NCBI RefSeq assembly: GCF_009017415.1
Contig: NC_092405.1
Coordinates: 4,030,001 to 4,094,000, forward strand
DNA from: Aspergillus flavus
Lineage: Eukaryota; Ascomycota; Eurotiomycetes; Eurotiales; Aspergillaceae
Direction: 5' to 3'
Length of the DNA: 64,000 bases
The position numbers were made by a program, and so were the translations under genes. Position 1 is the first letter of the stretch; each line of letters starts with the position of its first letter. Below are positions 54,608 through 64,000 of this stretch, in pieces. The notes under the pieces are model-generated. The model saw only the letters and a program-made list of their open reading frames with translations. It had not been told where the DNA came from and made no database searches.

Positions 54608-55764
54608 AAGAGTGCCTTAGATTACTTGTTGGACTTCCTCTTCCCAAGCAAAGACGCAAGGGCTGAGCTCAAGGCCAATTTAGCTCTCGGTCACGTGCCC
54701 TGCGATGGGAATACAATTGCTTTCGGCAAAAGTTGCTAGAAGACGCAAATAAGTAGGGAGGGGGGAACAGGGGTGGAACAGAGTCCTTCCTAAAGCTGTT
54801 GTGGCAAGTTGTTCGCAGTTTGAACTTGTTGGAGGGGGGTCTTACCCCGTGGGGCCGATTCCTGATGCCGATCCTTTCACATGAGGTACGATAGATGGAT
54901 ATATCTTGGATAACTCGGCACAGAGAACGACAGGCAGGAGGATGATGTCATACTTGTTATGGATAAATTAGGACATTCCATGAGCAATAAGCTTTACGCC
55001 ACTTCGATCTCCATTAACCTCGATTCGAAGGCAGGAAGCTTCCGAAAGGCTTTGGTATGCTCGGCTACGACCACGAATTCAGATAAACCTCGGAGTTAAC
55101 CCTAAGAGGTGAGTGATCAGCACTGGACCCTGAGTCTTCAAGGGCCTTCTACCTGCCTTACGGAATAGCACTGAGTGTTGCACAGCATTAGTACGTGAAC
55201 TATAATTAGCTCATTTTATTGATTGACATGTGTACGCGATCAAAGTCTTGTTTGTGTTGCTGAAATGCTTGATATTGCATTTGCCAGAGCTTGAGTCCCC
55301 GTCTGCGCGACGATTGCTACGTAACTTTCGGACAGACGGATATTGGTATCTGATGAAACCTGCTAATGTGATAAATTGTGCTGATTATAGATCGCCCTTT
55401 GATACTATATTACAGTAGCTTTCTTGGCTGTGGTCGTCATGACCGTGTCAATAGTCAGATTTAGCAAACATCTAACTACTCGGGTAAGTACTAGCACAAA
55501 CTGCAGACTCAGTATTAACAACCTGATACCGTAATAACTATCTATATAAACATAAACTAATGAAGTAGGGAGCAAGAGTAACGACAATACTCCGGTACTT
55601 TACTCCGGTGTAGCAGGCGATGACTAAGCGAGGCTTTCGTCACGAGTTTTAGGAGATCGTCGCTCTGAGACATACTCTCCAGTGTCACTCAACGTAGCGA
55701 TCGAGTTCAGCGAAATGTCATAGCTTCATTAGCGCAGAGCATTTATATTGATGCTTTCCATAGA
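54608..55764. promoter_or_regulatory. Bidirectional promoter between DUF3712 gene and Zn2Cys6 regulator
   Basis: About 1.1 kb between two divergently transcribed genes. It contains one cacgtg E-box-like site (near 54692) and a paired CGG-type repeat close to the regulator's start. No coding frame was recognised. Confidence 0.5.
55589..55610 (+). promoter_or_regulatory. Direct repeat TACTCCGGT, candidate zinc-cluster binding site
   Basis: tactccggt occurs at 55589-55597 and again at 55602-55610 (13-bp spacing), about 155 bp upstream of the Zn2Cys6 gene's ATG. Zn2Cys6 proteins bind CGG/CCG half-sites, often paired, so autoregulation or co-regulation is plausible. This is inference only. Confidence 0.4.
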
Positions 55765-58664
55765 ATGGTGCGACAACAGCGCGACAGGGAAACTGCTGAC
55801 CAGCAGCAACAACCTCGGGACTACCGGGAGAATGATGATGGGGCTTCCGATAGCCACGAGGGTTTGCCAACTGAACCTGCTCCAAAGCGCCACAAACGAG
55901 GAAAATACGTGTCAAAAGCTTGGTACGGAACCAGAAAATACTCAGTCACAGCAACCTCGCTGACACCACACGTCTATTCTCCAGTGGACAATGCCAGAGA
56001 AGAAAAATCAAAGTGAGAAAGCCACAATGCATTGTGTGATCTGTCCCTAAGGCCTTTCAATGATTCTAGTGTGATGGATGCATCCCCTGTCGACCATGTG
56101 TCCTCAATGGCCGAGATTGCCTCATGCAAACAGTGGACATGCGGCGCCGAAGACCAACCGGGCTGACGGAGTCTGGAGTTGCCGACAGGGAGCTGGCTAA
56201 TGCGGATGCTGGCCTTCATAACCATGATGATCAGTATGAGTATTCAGCATATTACTGCGCCCATCTAAGGAGGTCAAGCTGACGATACGATCAGACTAAC
56301 TGCAAGAGACCTCGCGTCCCGGCTGAGTCGGATTGAGCATCAGCTAAGCCTAGTCTTGGAGTCAGTGGGTCGCGACAAAGACAGCCCAGTTGACAAAGAA
56401 CTAGGGATCCATGGATCAACAAGTCCGCAGGGTGCTACCGCAAGGCGGCCTGTGAATTCTGATATCTCGGATGTTGTTAGATCCCAAGTACCAGCTTTCT
56501 CGGGTGAATCCTCTATTACCCACACCCTGGATCAAATTGAGGGCTATCTGGAGCGTACGGATGTGACGTATGGTAATGCAGAGCGTCCCATGTCCTGCCA
56601 GGTGTCAGGTACATCGTTAACAGCGCCAAGCTCCCCGCTAGGTGGCTTCAGAGAGACGCGTGAGGCAGTCGATATACGGAAAGTCTTGAATGCATACGGC
56701 ATCGATCCACGCAAGGAGGAATGGGATGGATACATGCACACTTTCTGTGACGAGGTTCACATCCTGTACCCCTTTCTTCATATTCCAAGTCTGTGGGCCA
56801 ATTACGCAAATATGTGGAACTCTGGCTTCTCCTCCACGGAGCATGAGTTCCAAAGAAGCAAGGACTACAGAATGATGGTCGCTCAGGTATGGGTTTGTAT
56901 CGCACTGGGAAGATGTACCGAATCACCTCGGGTGAGCAGCGAGGAGGGCAAGCACTCTGCTGGATGGAGTATCTTTGAGGCGGCAACAGACCTCATTGGA
57001 GACCTTGTAGGCTGCTTTCGGGCGTGTTCAAGACCTACGATTATCTTGCAAACTTACGCTTTGATGGTATTTGATCTGACTCCAGAATCGCAATACATGT
57101 CCGATGCTAATATATTAGTGACTACCTCAGGTGGTATATCTTTTTCGACTCGACGCCAATGAAAGAGCGGAGAAATTCTTAGCGCTCGCCATCTCGCATG
57201 CACATCATCTAGGCTTTCATCGGTCCAAGGTCATCCGACGTATGCCAGTTTTCAACGATGAGATGATTCGGCGACTATGGTGGTCACTTTATGCACTCGA
57301 TCGCCGATTAGCGATTGAGACGGGTCACCCATTCCTGATACAGGATGTCAATGTTGATGCGCCTCATCCCCAGAATCTGGACGATGAATGGCTCACCCGG
57401 TACAAGGAAGACTCTAAGACAAGCAATGAGCTAGAAAGCGACATCAAAACAGCACTTTCGAAAGATCCCATTACACCGATACCATATTTATCTGCGACCA
57501 CCCGCTACTCTCGAGTTTTGGGGAAGATATGGGAGGCTATCTACGGCGCAAATATGACGGACGTTATCCCCAGCTCAAGTCTACTAGAATACCTAGACCA
57601 ACTCATATCCCGAGCCCAAGTGGAAGTACGGCCGGAGTTCTCCGATAGCTATCAATCCGAGCCGCCCAATCTTGAGCAAACTAACCCACTTCGATGGCTA
57701 GCCAAGCAGCAGATGCTGATGCGAATTGTATGAAGCCTCTACATCTTACTTCCTTCCCCGTATATCACTCCTTCGTTACTAACCACATACCCAGCGATGG
57801 CTGTCCCTCCGCCTGCTCATCCGAAAACCAATCCTCCAACAACGGGCTTCACCCCAGGAATCCATCGCCGACATCCTCGAAACAGAAGTCACCTGCATCC
57901 GAATTGCCTGCAACATTATTCAAGAATTCAAACAAATCCCCCAATATACAGCATCTGCATTTCCCTTCCTCCACCCACTAGTCGGCGCTACAGTTGTCAC
58001 TCTAGGCCTGATCATCCGAGAGCCCTCTTTCAAAGCAACGTACGGCAACATAACACTCCACGCTGCAATCTCACTCGAGAACTACTGCCGCAAGACATGG
58101 GTCTCAGGAAAGATGATCCGAACAATCCGGAGGCTGAACCAGATCACCTCGTCCGTTTTATCTAGTTCAAGAACGAGAGCGTCGAGTCGTTCCGCGCTAC
58201 AGTCATCATCCCGCAACTATAGCGGAGACACCCAGACTGTCCCGCAGACAACCTCCACCAGAACCTGGCCATCATCCATGACCCTTCCTCTTGAGAATCC
58301 TACAAGTCACACATCCGCTGTACATAGTAGTTATATCCCCATTTCGGCTCTGACGAATCAAAACACAACTTCCCTTACCACGAGTCCTATGCATGCTTCT
58401 CATTCAATGACCCCATCAACACAGCTTCAGCATACCTCCGAAGGATGGGCCGTCGCGCCAACGAACCTTGTGACCGCGGACTTTGACTTCGAGCAGAGTC
58501 TTACTAGTGACCTCATACCTGGAGGTCATATATATGGATGGATGGCCGGAACACAGCAAAGTGAGATGCAGCACGATGGAACAGCATATATGGAGATGGG
58601 ATGGTTGGAGTCTTTGTTTGGGACCGACCTAGGGTCTAATGTTATGCTTCCGCCGGAGGATTAG
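55765..58664 (+). CDS. Zn(II)2Cys6 transcription factor with Fungal_trans middle domain
   Basis: Exon 1 (55765-55922) ends KRHKRGKYVSKAC. A 28-nt micro-exon (55985-56012) encodes GQCQRRKIK. Exon 3 from 56070 continues CDGCIPCRPCVLNGRDCLM. Together these give C-x2-C-x6-C-x5-C-x2-C-x6-C with cysteines at 53, 56, 63, 69, 72 and 79, plus one extra Cys at 66. A linker and coiled coil (ARDLASRLSRIEHQLSLVLE) follow after a further splice (acceptor CAG near 56305). The middle domain has DGYMHTFCDEVHILYPFLHI, an intron ending at CCTCAG|GTG GTA, then FHRSKVIRRMPVFNDEMIRR with LWWSLYALDRRL, the Fungal_trans core. Another intron follows MRI(V), and the C-terminus is Ser/Thr-rich, ending GSNVMLPPED. A likely regulator of the neighbouring genes. 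Confidence 0.87.
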
Positions 58665-59076
58665 GTTGCGCTCTCATGTCTTAGGCTCGAGGGTTGGTCT
58701 GTGTTGAGATGTGGATAAGCTGTGGGCTTAGGTGTTATAGAATAGGCTTTGGATTGTAGCAAGTCGTTTTACTATGCCATGGTCTCTTTATGGGCTAGTC
58801 TATAGACACGCTATCATTTGCTTAGACATGTCACACAAGTTAGTATAGTACCATCGCATTAAAAAAATATGTATTTTGATAGAGAGATACAAATTGGTCA
58901 ACAAAAGTGCAGTTGTCTACTACAGAGACTTTGTCTTAATTAACCGATCAACCATACCATATCTAAGTTCTATCCTATACGTCTAGTCACGCTAACTTTG
59001 CTTCTTCCAATACGTATATCTCATATGCCGTGAATGCATATATTGTCCAACTGTCACCGCCACTCACACAATACTT
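58665..59076. other. Convergent 3' region
   Basis: Between the 3' ends of the regulator (plus) and the reductase (minus). AT-rich with presumptive polyadenylation signals. Nothing else was seen. Confidence 0.5.
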
Positions 59077-60482
59077 CTAAAGGGCTGTGTGGCTAGGCAA
59101 CACACCTGCATTCTCAAAAGACCGATAGGTCTCAATCCAGGTTTCGTAGGTATCGTCTGTCCGCTGCCAACCGTACTTCCTCGCCTTGTTAACGGATGAG
59201 ATTGTGCACCAAGACTTGCCGGTTGCCCAGTTGAAGAAGCCCCAGGTGCCCCAGTCGAACGCTTCGACCTTACCTCCGTACTTCTTTACCACGGCTTCCC
59301 AAATGGGACGCTTGTCTTTGGCCCACTCTACCATGTCGATTTCGTTGTTGAGAGTATCGGCTTGGCCGGTGGCCTTGTTGAACTGAGGCTCGGGGGCCTA
59401 GGTCATGGCTGTTAGTTCACGATTAGGTCTTTTTTTATATACGAGATAACATACCTCAACGCCGAAGTATTTGGCAACATCCTGCCACAGGTATTTCCAC
59501 ACAAAGACATCTCCGTTGCAATGAAGGAAGTCTTCGTTCTTGCAGTGGTCCTTTGTCGTAGCGTGGATAGTCAAATCAGCCAAGCTAGGCGCGTAAGAAT
59601 TGTCGTCGATAGAGTTCCAGAAATACTCGTTGCCTGGGAACTGAGCAGGCTGGCCAAGCTCACGGCAGATCAACATGTAGATTGCCACGGTTAGGGCTTC
59701 GGACATTCCGTTTGCTGTGGAATACCAAAGATTCATTAGCTGGATATGTACTCGGATACTGCCAGATGGACCAACCGTGGGGAGCAAATCCATTGATTGC
59801 GTTCGGGCGGATGACGTTCCAGGACCATGTGTTCCGTTTTTTCTGCGCCTCCTTCAGATAATCTTCCTGGACGTAGTAGAAGTTGTAACCCTTATCGTCA
59901 TATCTCGGCATGTCCTCCGATAGAGGGAACTTGACAGGTCCAAGGTGAACACCGTAGTACTGGCGTTGTCTTAGTCAACTTTTATATATTAAATCCAAGT
60001 ACCTTAGCGAAGCGCCAAAATACAGGAGACTAACCTTTCCACCAGTTTGAAGGCAAACCCGCTCCAGATTCGGGCAGACTTCATCCACCGCATCCATAAA
60101 GTTCTTGAACAAGGGTACGTTCTTTTCTTTCAGGACCCTAAAGTCATCATGGTGCACGTACGAGGTGAAGTATGTATGAGTAACAGGCGCACAGATATTC
60201 CTCAGCTTTGCGACGATCTTCTCTACCGGTTCGAGGAAATCCACGGCCACAAATTCCACACGAGGATCAGGCCAGAAATATGCCAGGGGGCGTCTGGAGG
60301 TGACGATAATTTTCGACCTATATCGGGTTTGTTAGACTAACAAGCACTTCGCCAATGTAGTCAATTGCCGTCAAGACATACCACTCAGTCTTAGGCTGCC
60401 GAACTAAGTGCTCGATGATTGCGAAACCACTAATGCCATTGGCACCTGCGACGAAAGCGACTTTGCCTGATAGAGGACTCAT
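59077..60482 (-). CDS. PRISE-type NADPH-dependent reductase (progesterone 5-beta-reductase/iridoid synthase-like SDR)
   Basis: An extended short-chain dehydrogenase of about 385-395 residues that reduces activated C=C bonds of enones or enals. The start at 60482 gives MSPLSGKVAFVAGANGISGF; GANGISG (13-19) is the NADPH-binding Gly motif. The first intron ends gatatag, joining TEW to SKIIVTSRRPLAYFWPDPRV. The family's catalytic Lys lies in LQTGGK and the catalytic Tyr in NFYYVQEDYLKE. WSWNVIRPNAINGFAPHG is the conserved PRISE block. The C-terminus ENAGVLPSHTAL ends at 59077. At least four introns are needed. It stands between a pathway-type regulator and an MFS exporter, fitting a tailoring enzyme in a small-molecule pathway; the substrate is unknown. 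Confidence 0.85.
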
Positions 60483-61660
60483 GACGGCTCTTCTCTTCTG
60501 TAAAAGTACTTGAGGTTGGTAGATGGAGAAGATGGGAGAGGACAGCCTTCAACTTCTTTATAGCTCTCTGGTCTCATCGTAGAGCTGGACCATATCGTAG
60601 ACGATAACCTCATTCGGCATCCGACCGAAATTGAATGGGTCGAGAATCGGAACTTCCATGCAAAGCCGGCTGCTTTTGCCGACCTGCATATGGGTCCTGG
60701 CGTCGCAGAATGCGATAGCTGGCAATGGACACATTGCACGATTCTTGTTCGGAGATAGTGGTCGCAATTATCTGCCGTACGGACTTGCCCGTGTGTTTCC
60801 GGCACAACTGATAGACACATAGATATAATTGATCTGCACTGCTAGGAAAGCTACCAAAACACTCTAGGCTGTGGTCTGCCCAGAACTGGAGGAATTCAGG
60901 TGTTGTGGATAAACCCAAATAGGAAGGTGTGGGTCACGTTCGATGTTCGGAGACGGAAATCCTCCCACAATTCCGTGGTATTTCCGTGTGCCAAGTTCAA
61001 CATGCATTTGGTTGTGTGCCAAGTACGTGCAATGGCGAAATGAGTCAGTACATGGTGAAACATTAGTAATTGATGAATTTAGCATCTGATATTTCTCTAG
61101 TAAGACAGTTACTCATTTCGTGCCTATTCGAATGGAGTCGCTTGTTCCATGTTCTGACGCAATACGGAGTAACTTCGGGTGACAATAGAAAGATCATGGT
61201 TGTGTGTGGCTTTTGACCTCAAAAGTGTGGCATTTACATAGTATATGTCCAATTGGCCTAATATAAGGATTAACACTCTCATATACTAAGTGTTCGGGAT
61301 CGTGTAGGTATCAGTTGTTCAAGAAACAGCGTTGACGCCATATAGTATTTTAGTCGAGTAACACTGACACTGATTATATATTCAGAAGTGCAGTGCACCA
61401 AGAATCGTATTTAAAGGATGACTTCTAGGGAAATAGTTATATTCTAATTTCCTAGACTGTTTGTGCTCAATCATAGTCCCCAGTACTGATATATATAGCC
61501 CACTCGCAGAGTAATTCGCACAACATCGAATTCCTATGAAGAAGAGAAGAATAGTAACTGATTCTATATATCCCGAAGTCAAGTTGATAGAAGTTAATGT
61601 ATAGAACCAAAGTACTAATACGTATAGCCGATCCTAACTTTGCCACCAATGACTAGCCAG
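60483..61660. other. Reductase promoter and MFS 3' flank
   Basis: No supported gene. Short frames near 60558-60918 overlap each other in several frames and look spurious. Confidence 0.45.
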
Positions 61661-63322
61661 CTAGATCATCTTCGAAGCCATCTGACTGCGCTGCCTGATC
61701 CTCGCGCCATATCGATAGAAAACAAATGGGATAAATGTCAGAAATACCTCCACCAATGCTAACATCGTACCCGCCCAATTCACCCCCATTGCCCTGTACA
61801 TCTTCGAGCCTGCAAGTGGCAATACTCCGCCAAACACATATCTAACAACCGAGTTTCCAGCGATAGCAGAGGCAGCATACATACCATAGCTGGCGGCGAG
61901 ATAGCTCGTGGCATAGATGAACACGAGCCCATTCCCCAACCCAAATGGGACACCTGCTAGTACGCATGATATCCAATGGACAGGTGGTCGCGCGGTCCAA
62001 GAAAACCAGAACTCTCCAATCGGTATCAGTATGCCGCCAATGCATATTGGCCGCACCAAAGCCTCCGGTGGGATTTTTCCTGTGACTGGATCGGGTGGAT
62101 GCTTTGCGATGAGGAAGTTGCGGACTAGTGGTTCTGAGAATACAGCTAGGGCAATACCAGTGCCAATTCCCAAATAGCCAAGTCCTGCCAGTCCGGGGGA
62201 CCATTCGCGGAGTTGCTGAAACACAATTGGATACCCGACAAAGCAGAGGAATAGCACTGCGTAGACAACACCAACATATACGTTCCAGAATAAACTATTT
62301 AGTTAGCATGAACTGTATTTTCAACTTCTTGTTTGTGGCGCAGAGGCGGACGGTCTTAAATACTCACCATATAGGTTCGAACACAGCCATTATGAGTGGT
62401 CGACTCAGACTAGTCTGCAGCCGTTTCCAGATACTTTCTTCAGCTTGGCTGTCATACTTTGTCCACCATCGCGTATCACCAGTTTCGATTTGCTTCGCTT
62501 TTCGTCGCCTCTTGAGCAGAACGGGTGCGTACGTCTCTTTCACCAAACAAAGACATGCAGTTGATGCCCCGCCGCATATAAGCACAATCCAATTGATCCA
62601 ACGCCATCCAAGATACTGGTAGACAAAGCCGCCGATAATAGGGCCTAGATACTGTCAGGCTGATAACTAAGGCAGTGATTCAAGGGGATTAGGCTGTACC
62701 TAGAACCGGGCCATTCATTGCCCCGAGACTCCATAGACTAAATGCTAACGCTCTGTACTTGGGTTGGATTATATCGTTTATAGTGCCAGGTCCAGCTACT
62801 ACCGAGGCACTGCCGAAGAACCCACCGAAGAACCTGCTGATAACGACAGCCGGGAAGTTTGGTGCCAGTGCCACCGGTAAAACCAGTATAGTAAACAAGA
62901 CACTGGTACTGATGTAAATTATTCGTCTTCCATACACTTCAGACAGAGGTGCCAGCACTAGACAACCGAGCCCCAGACCTATCATGTAGGTGGTCAGTCC
63001 GATCAGCACCACTATCCGAGATGTAACACCGAAAGATTCTTGGATTCCCGGGGAGCCAGATGTGTATGACGTGGTATAGAGTATTCTAAATGAGGTTTAG
63101 ATACTTTGTCAATTCTATGCAAGGGGGCTATGCTATGGACTATGTGAAGGGGAAATATTGTAGAACTTACACGCATGTTGTAGTAAGTGACACAGACCAA
63201 ACAGTGAAGCACTTATACCACAAAGGCCAGTTAGTTGGATTTTCCTTGTCATTTTGTTCCCAGTCAATTTCGAACGTAGGGTCTCGCGGCGTAGAATCCG
63301 AATTTTCAGTTAGATGTCCCAT
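61661..63322 (-). CDS. MFS transporter (DHA1 family), second cluster exporter
   Basis: The start at 63322 gives MGHLTENSDSTPRDPTFEID, then the pre-TM1 NPTNWPLWYKCFTVWSVSLT. After an intron, ILYTTSYTSGSPGIQESFGV leads into VLIGLTTYMIGLGLGCLVLA and the loop 2-3 motif PLSEVYGRR. FSLWSLGAMNGPVLG is motif C. The central loop has KETYAPVLLKRRRKAKQIET, and the C-terminal half includes ASYGMYAASAIAGNSVVRYV, ending RYGARIRQRSQMASKMI. About five introns are needed. The family contains polyamine and drug exporters of the plasma membrane. It is intact as far as seen, and in the same orientation as the adjacent reductase. Confidence 0.85.
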
Positions 63323-64000
63323 AACGACCCCTGCCGACTGCCAGGGTATTTGGAAGCATTACTCGAGACAAGGTGACCCTCCTCGGCCGTGCCGTGTATT
63401 AGTACCTTCAACGATAGTGACACGGTCCCACGGGCATGCACAGACATTGCGATCCGGTTACTCCATACTGGAGGTGTACGCGAGATTATAGATTAACAAA
63501 TGACATTGGAGCATGGGTTGACAGGCTCCTTTGGGTGGACTCGGTGGAGCGGGTGTGCCGGAAATAGGGCCGGAAACCCGGAACGATTTCCGCTTGAGTA
63601 TAAAGATTGGGTAAGTCTATCAATCCTCGGCATCTCGATTTGCATCTCGAATTGCCCATATCCTTGTGGTTCTAGAGACCCACCAGAAAGTCTGTATCGA
63701 AGAATCGACATAAAGTGAGACCGGATGACGTTCATCGTAGGTGTGTTGCTAAACTCGATACAAGTGGTGGATAAAAAAAAGTAGATTGTAGACCAGGCAT
63801 GCAGATCGCCAAGAGTTTGCATATAATAGAGTGCACCAGCCAACTATCCCCGCTTCCGTTCATGAGCTTGGTCGTTAACAGCAGAATCCTGCACCCACGG
63901 GTGTTATATTCGGCAGAGATGTCATCAACCAAATCTCGACCTACTTTAGCTGAACTTCCTCTGAACCCGAATGACCCTCCATACTCGGCATGGGGTCTCT
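63323..64000. other. Right-end spacer
   Basis: Contains the MFS upstream region. An open frame at 63493-63843 (minus) is not convincing as a gene. A truncated gene could begin beyond the window edge. Confidence 0.4.

Noticed and set aside
1..64000. CRISPR arrays, bacterial operons and riboswitches.
   Set aside because: The window is fungal nuclear DNA with spliceosomal introns; no regular repeat-spacer array was seen.

Overview
This window reads as a chromosome segment of a filamentous ascomycete, most likely a member of the Eurotiales and probably an Aspergillus. Genes are split by short (about 45-65 nt) GT-AG introns with CTAAC/CTGAC-type branch points. Several proteins are typical Aspergillus families: the palmitoyltransferase Pfa3, a UBE2J1-type ER ubiquitin-conjugating enzyme, a rhomboid protease, a serine palmitoyltransferase small subunit, a Yap1-binding/Ybp2-type protein and a phospholipase D. 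All calls come from reading the sequence; no database search was possible.

Layout. (1) 0.7-7.0 kb: accessory genes on the minus strand, namely an ankyrin protein with a STAND-type N-terminal helical domain, a microbial-type poly(ADP-ribose) glycohydrolase with an altered active-site motif, and a 761-residue orphan. (2) 7.0-15.7 kb: a gene graveyard with a Fot1/pogo transposase relic, a truncated SNF2 helicase and other decayed coding stretches. (3) 15.8-17.6 kb: a multi-exon FAD-dependent monooxygenase. (4) 18.3-35.9 kb: a block of conserved housekeeping genes (UBE2J1-like, pfa3, rhomboid, SPT small subunit, Ybp2-like, phospholipase D). (5) 36-50 kb: an AT-rich accessory region with a bZIP factor, a BTB protein with duplicated N-terminal modules, a possibly decaying gene and several small orphan genes. 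(6) 50.7-63.3 kb: a cluster-like group of two MFS exporters, a membrane-anchored DUF3712 protein, a Zn2Cys6 regulator and a PRISE-type reductase. No scaffold-making enzyme (PKS, NRPS or terpene synthase) is visible in the window.

The main discovery is a two-exon gene on the minus strand at 30,675-30,804, inside the long spacer between the Ybp2-like gene and the phospholipase D. It encodes a 22-residue peptide that begins MSPS and ends in the farnesylation signal CVIM. The intron has a consensus donor, an ACTAAC branch site and a CAG acceptor, and a TATA-like box lies about 120 nt upstream. This is the architecture of an a-factor-like lipopeptide mating pheromone precursor. It is too small for ordinary gene calling, and to my knowledge such genes are normally unannotated in Aspergillus.
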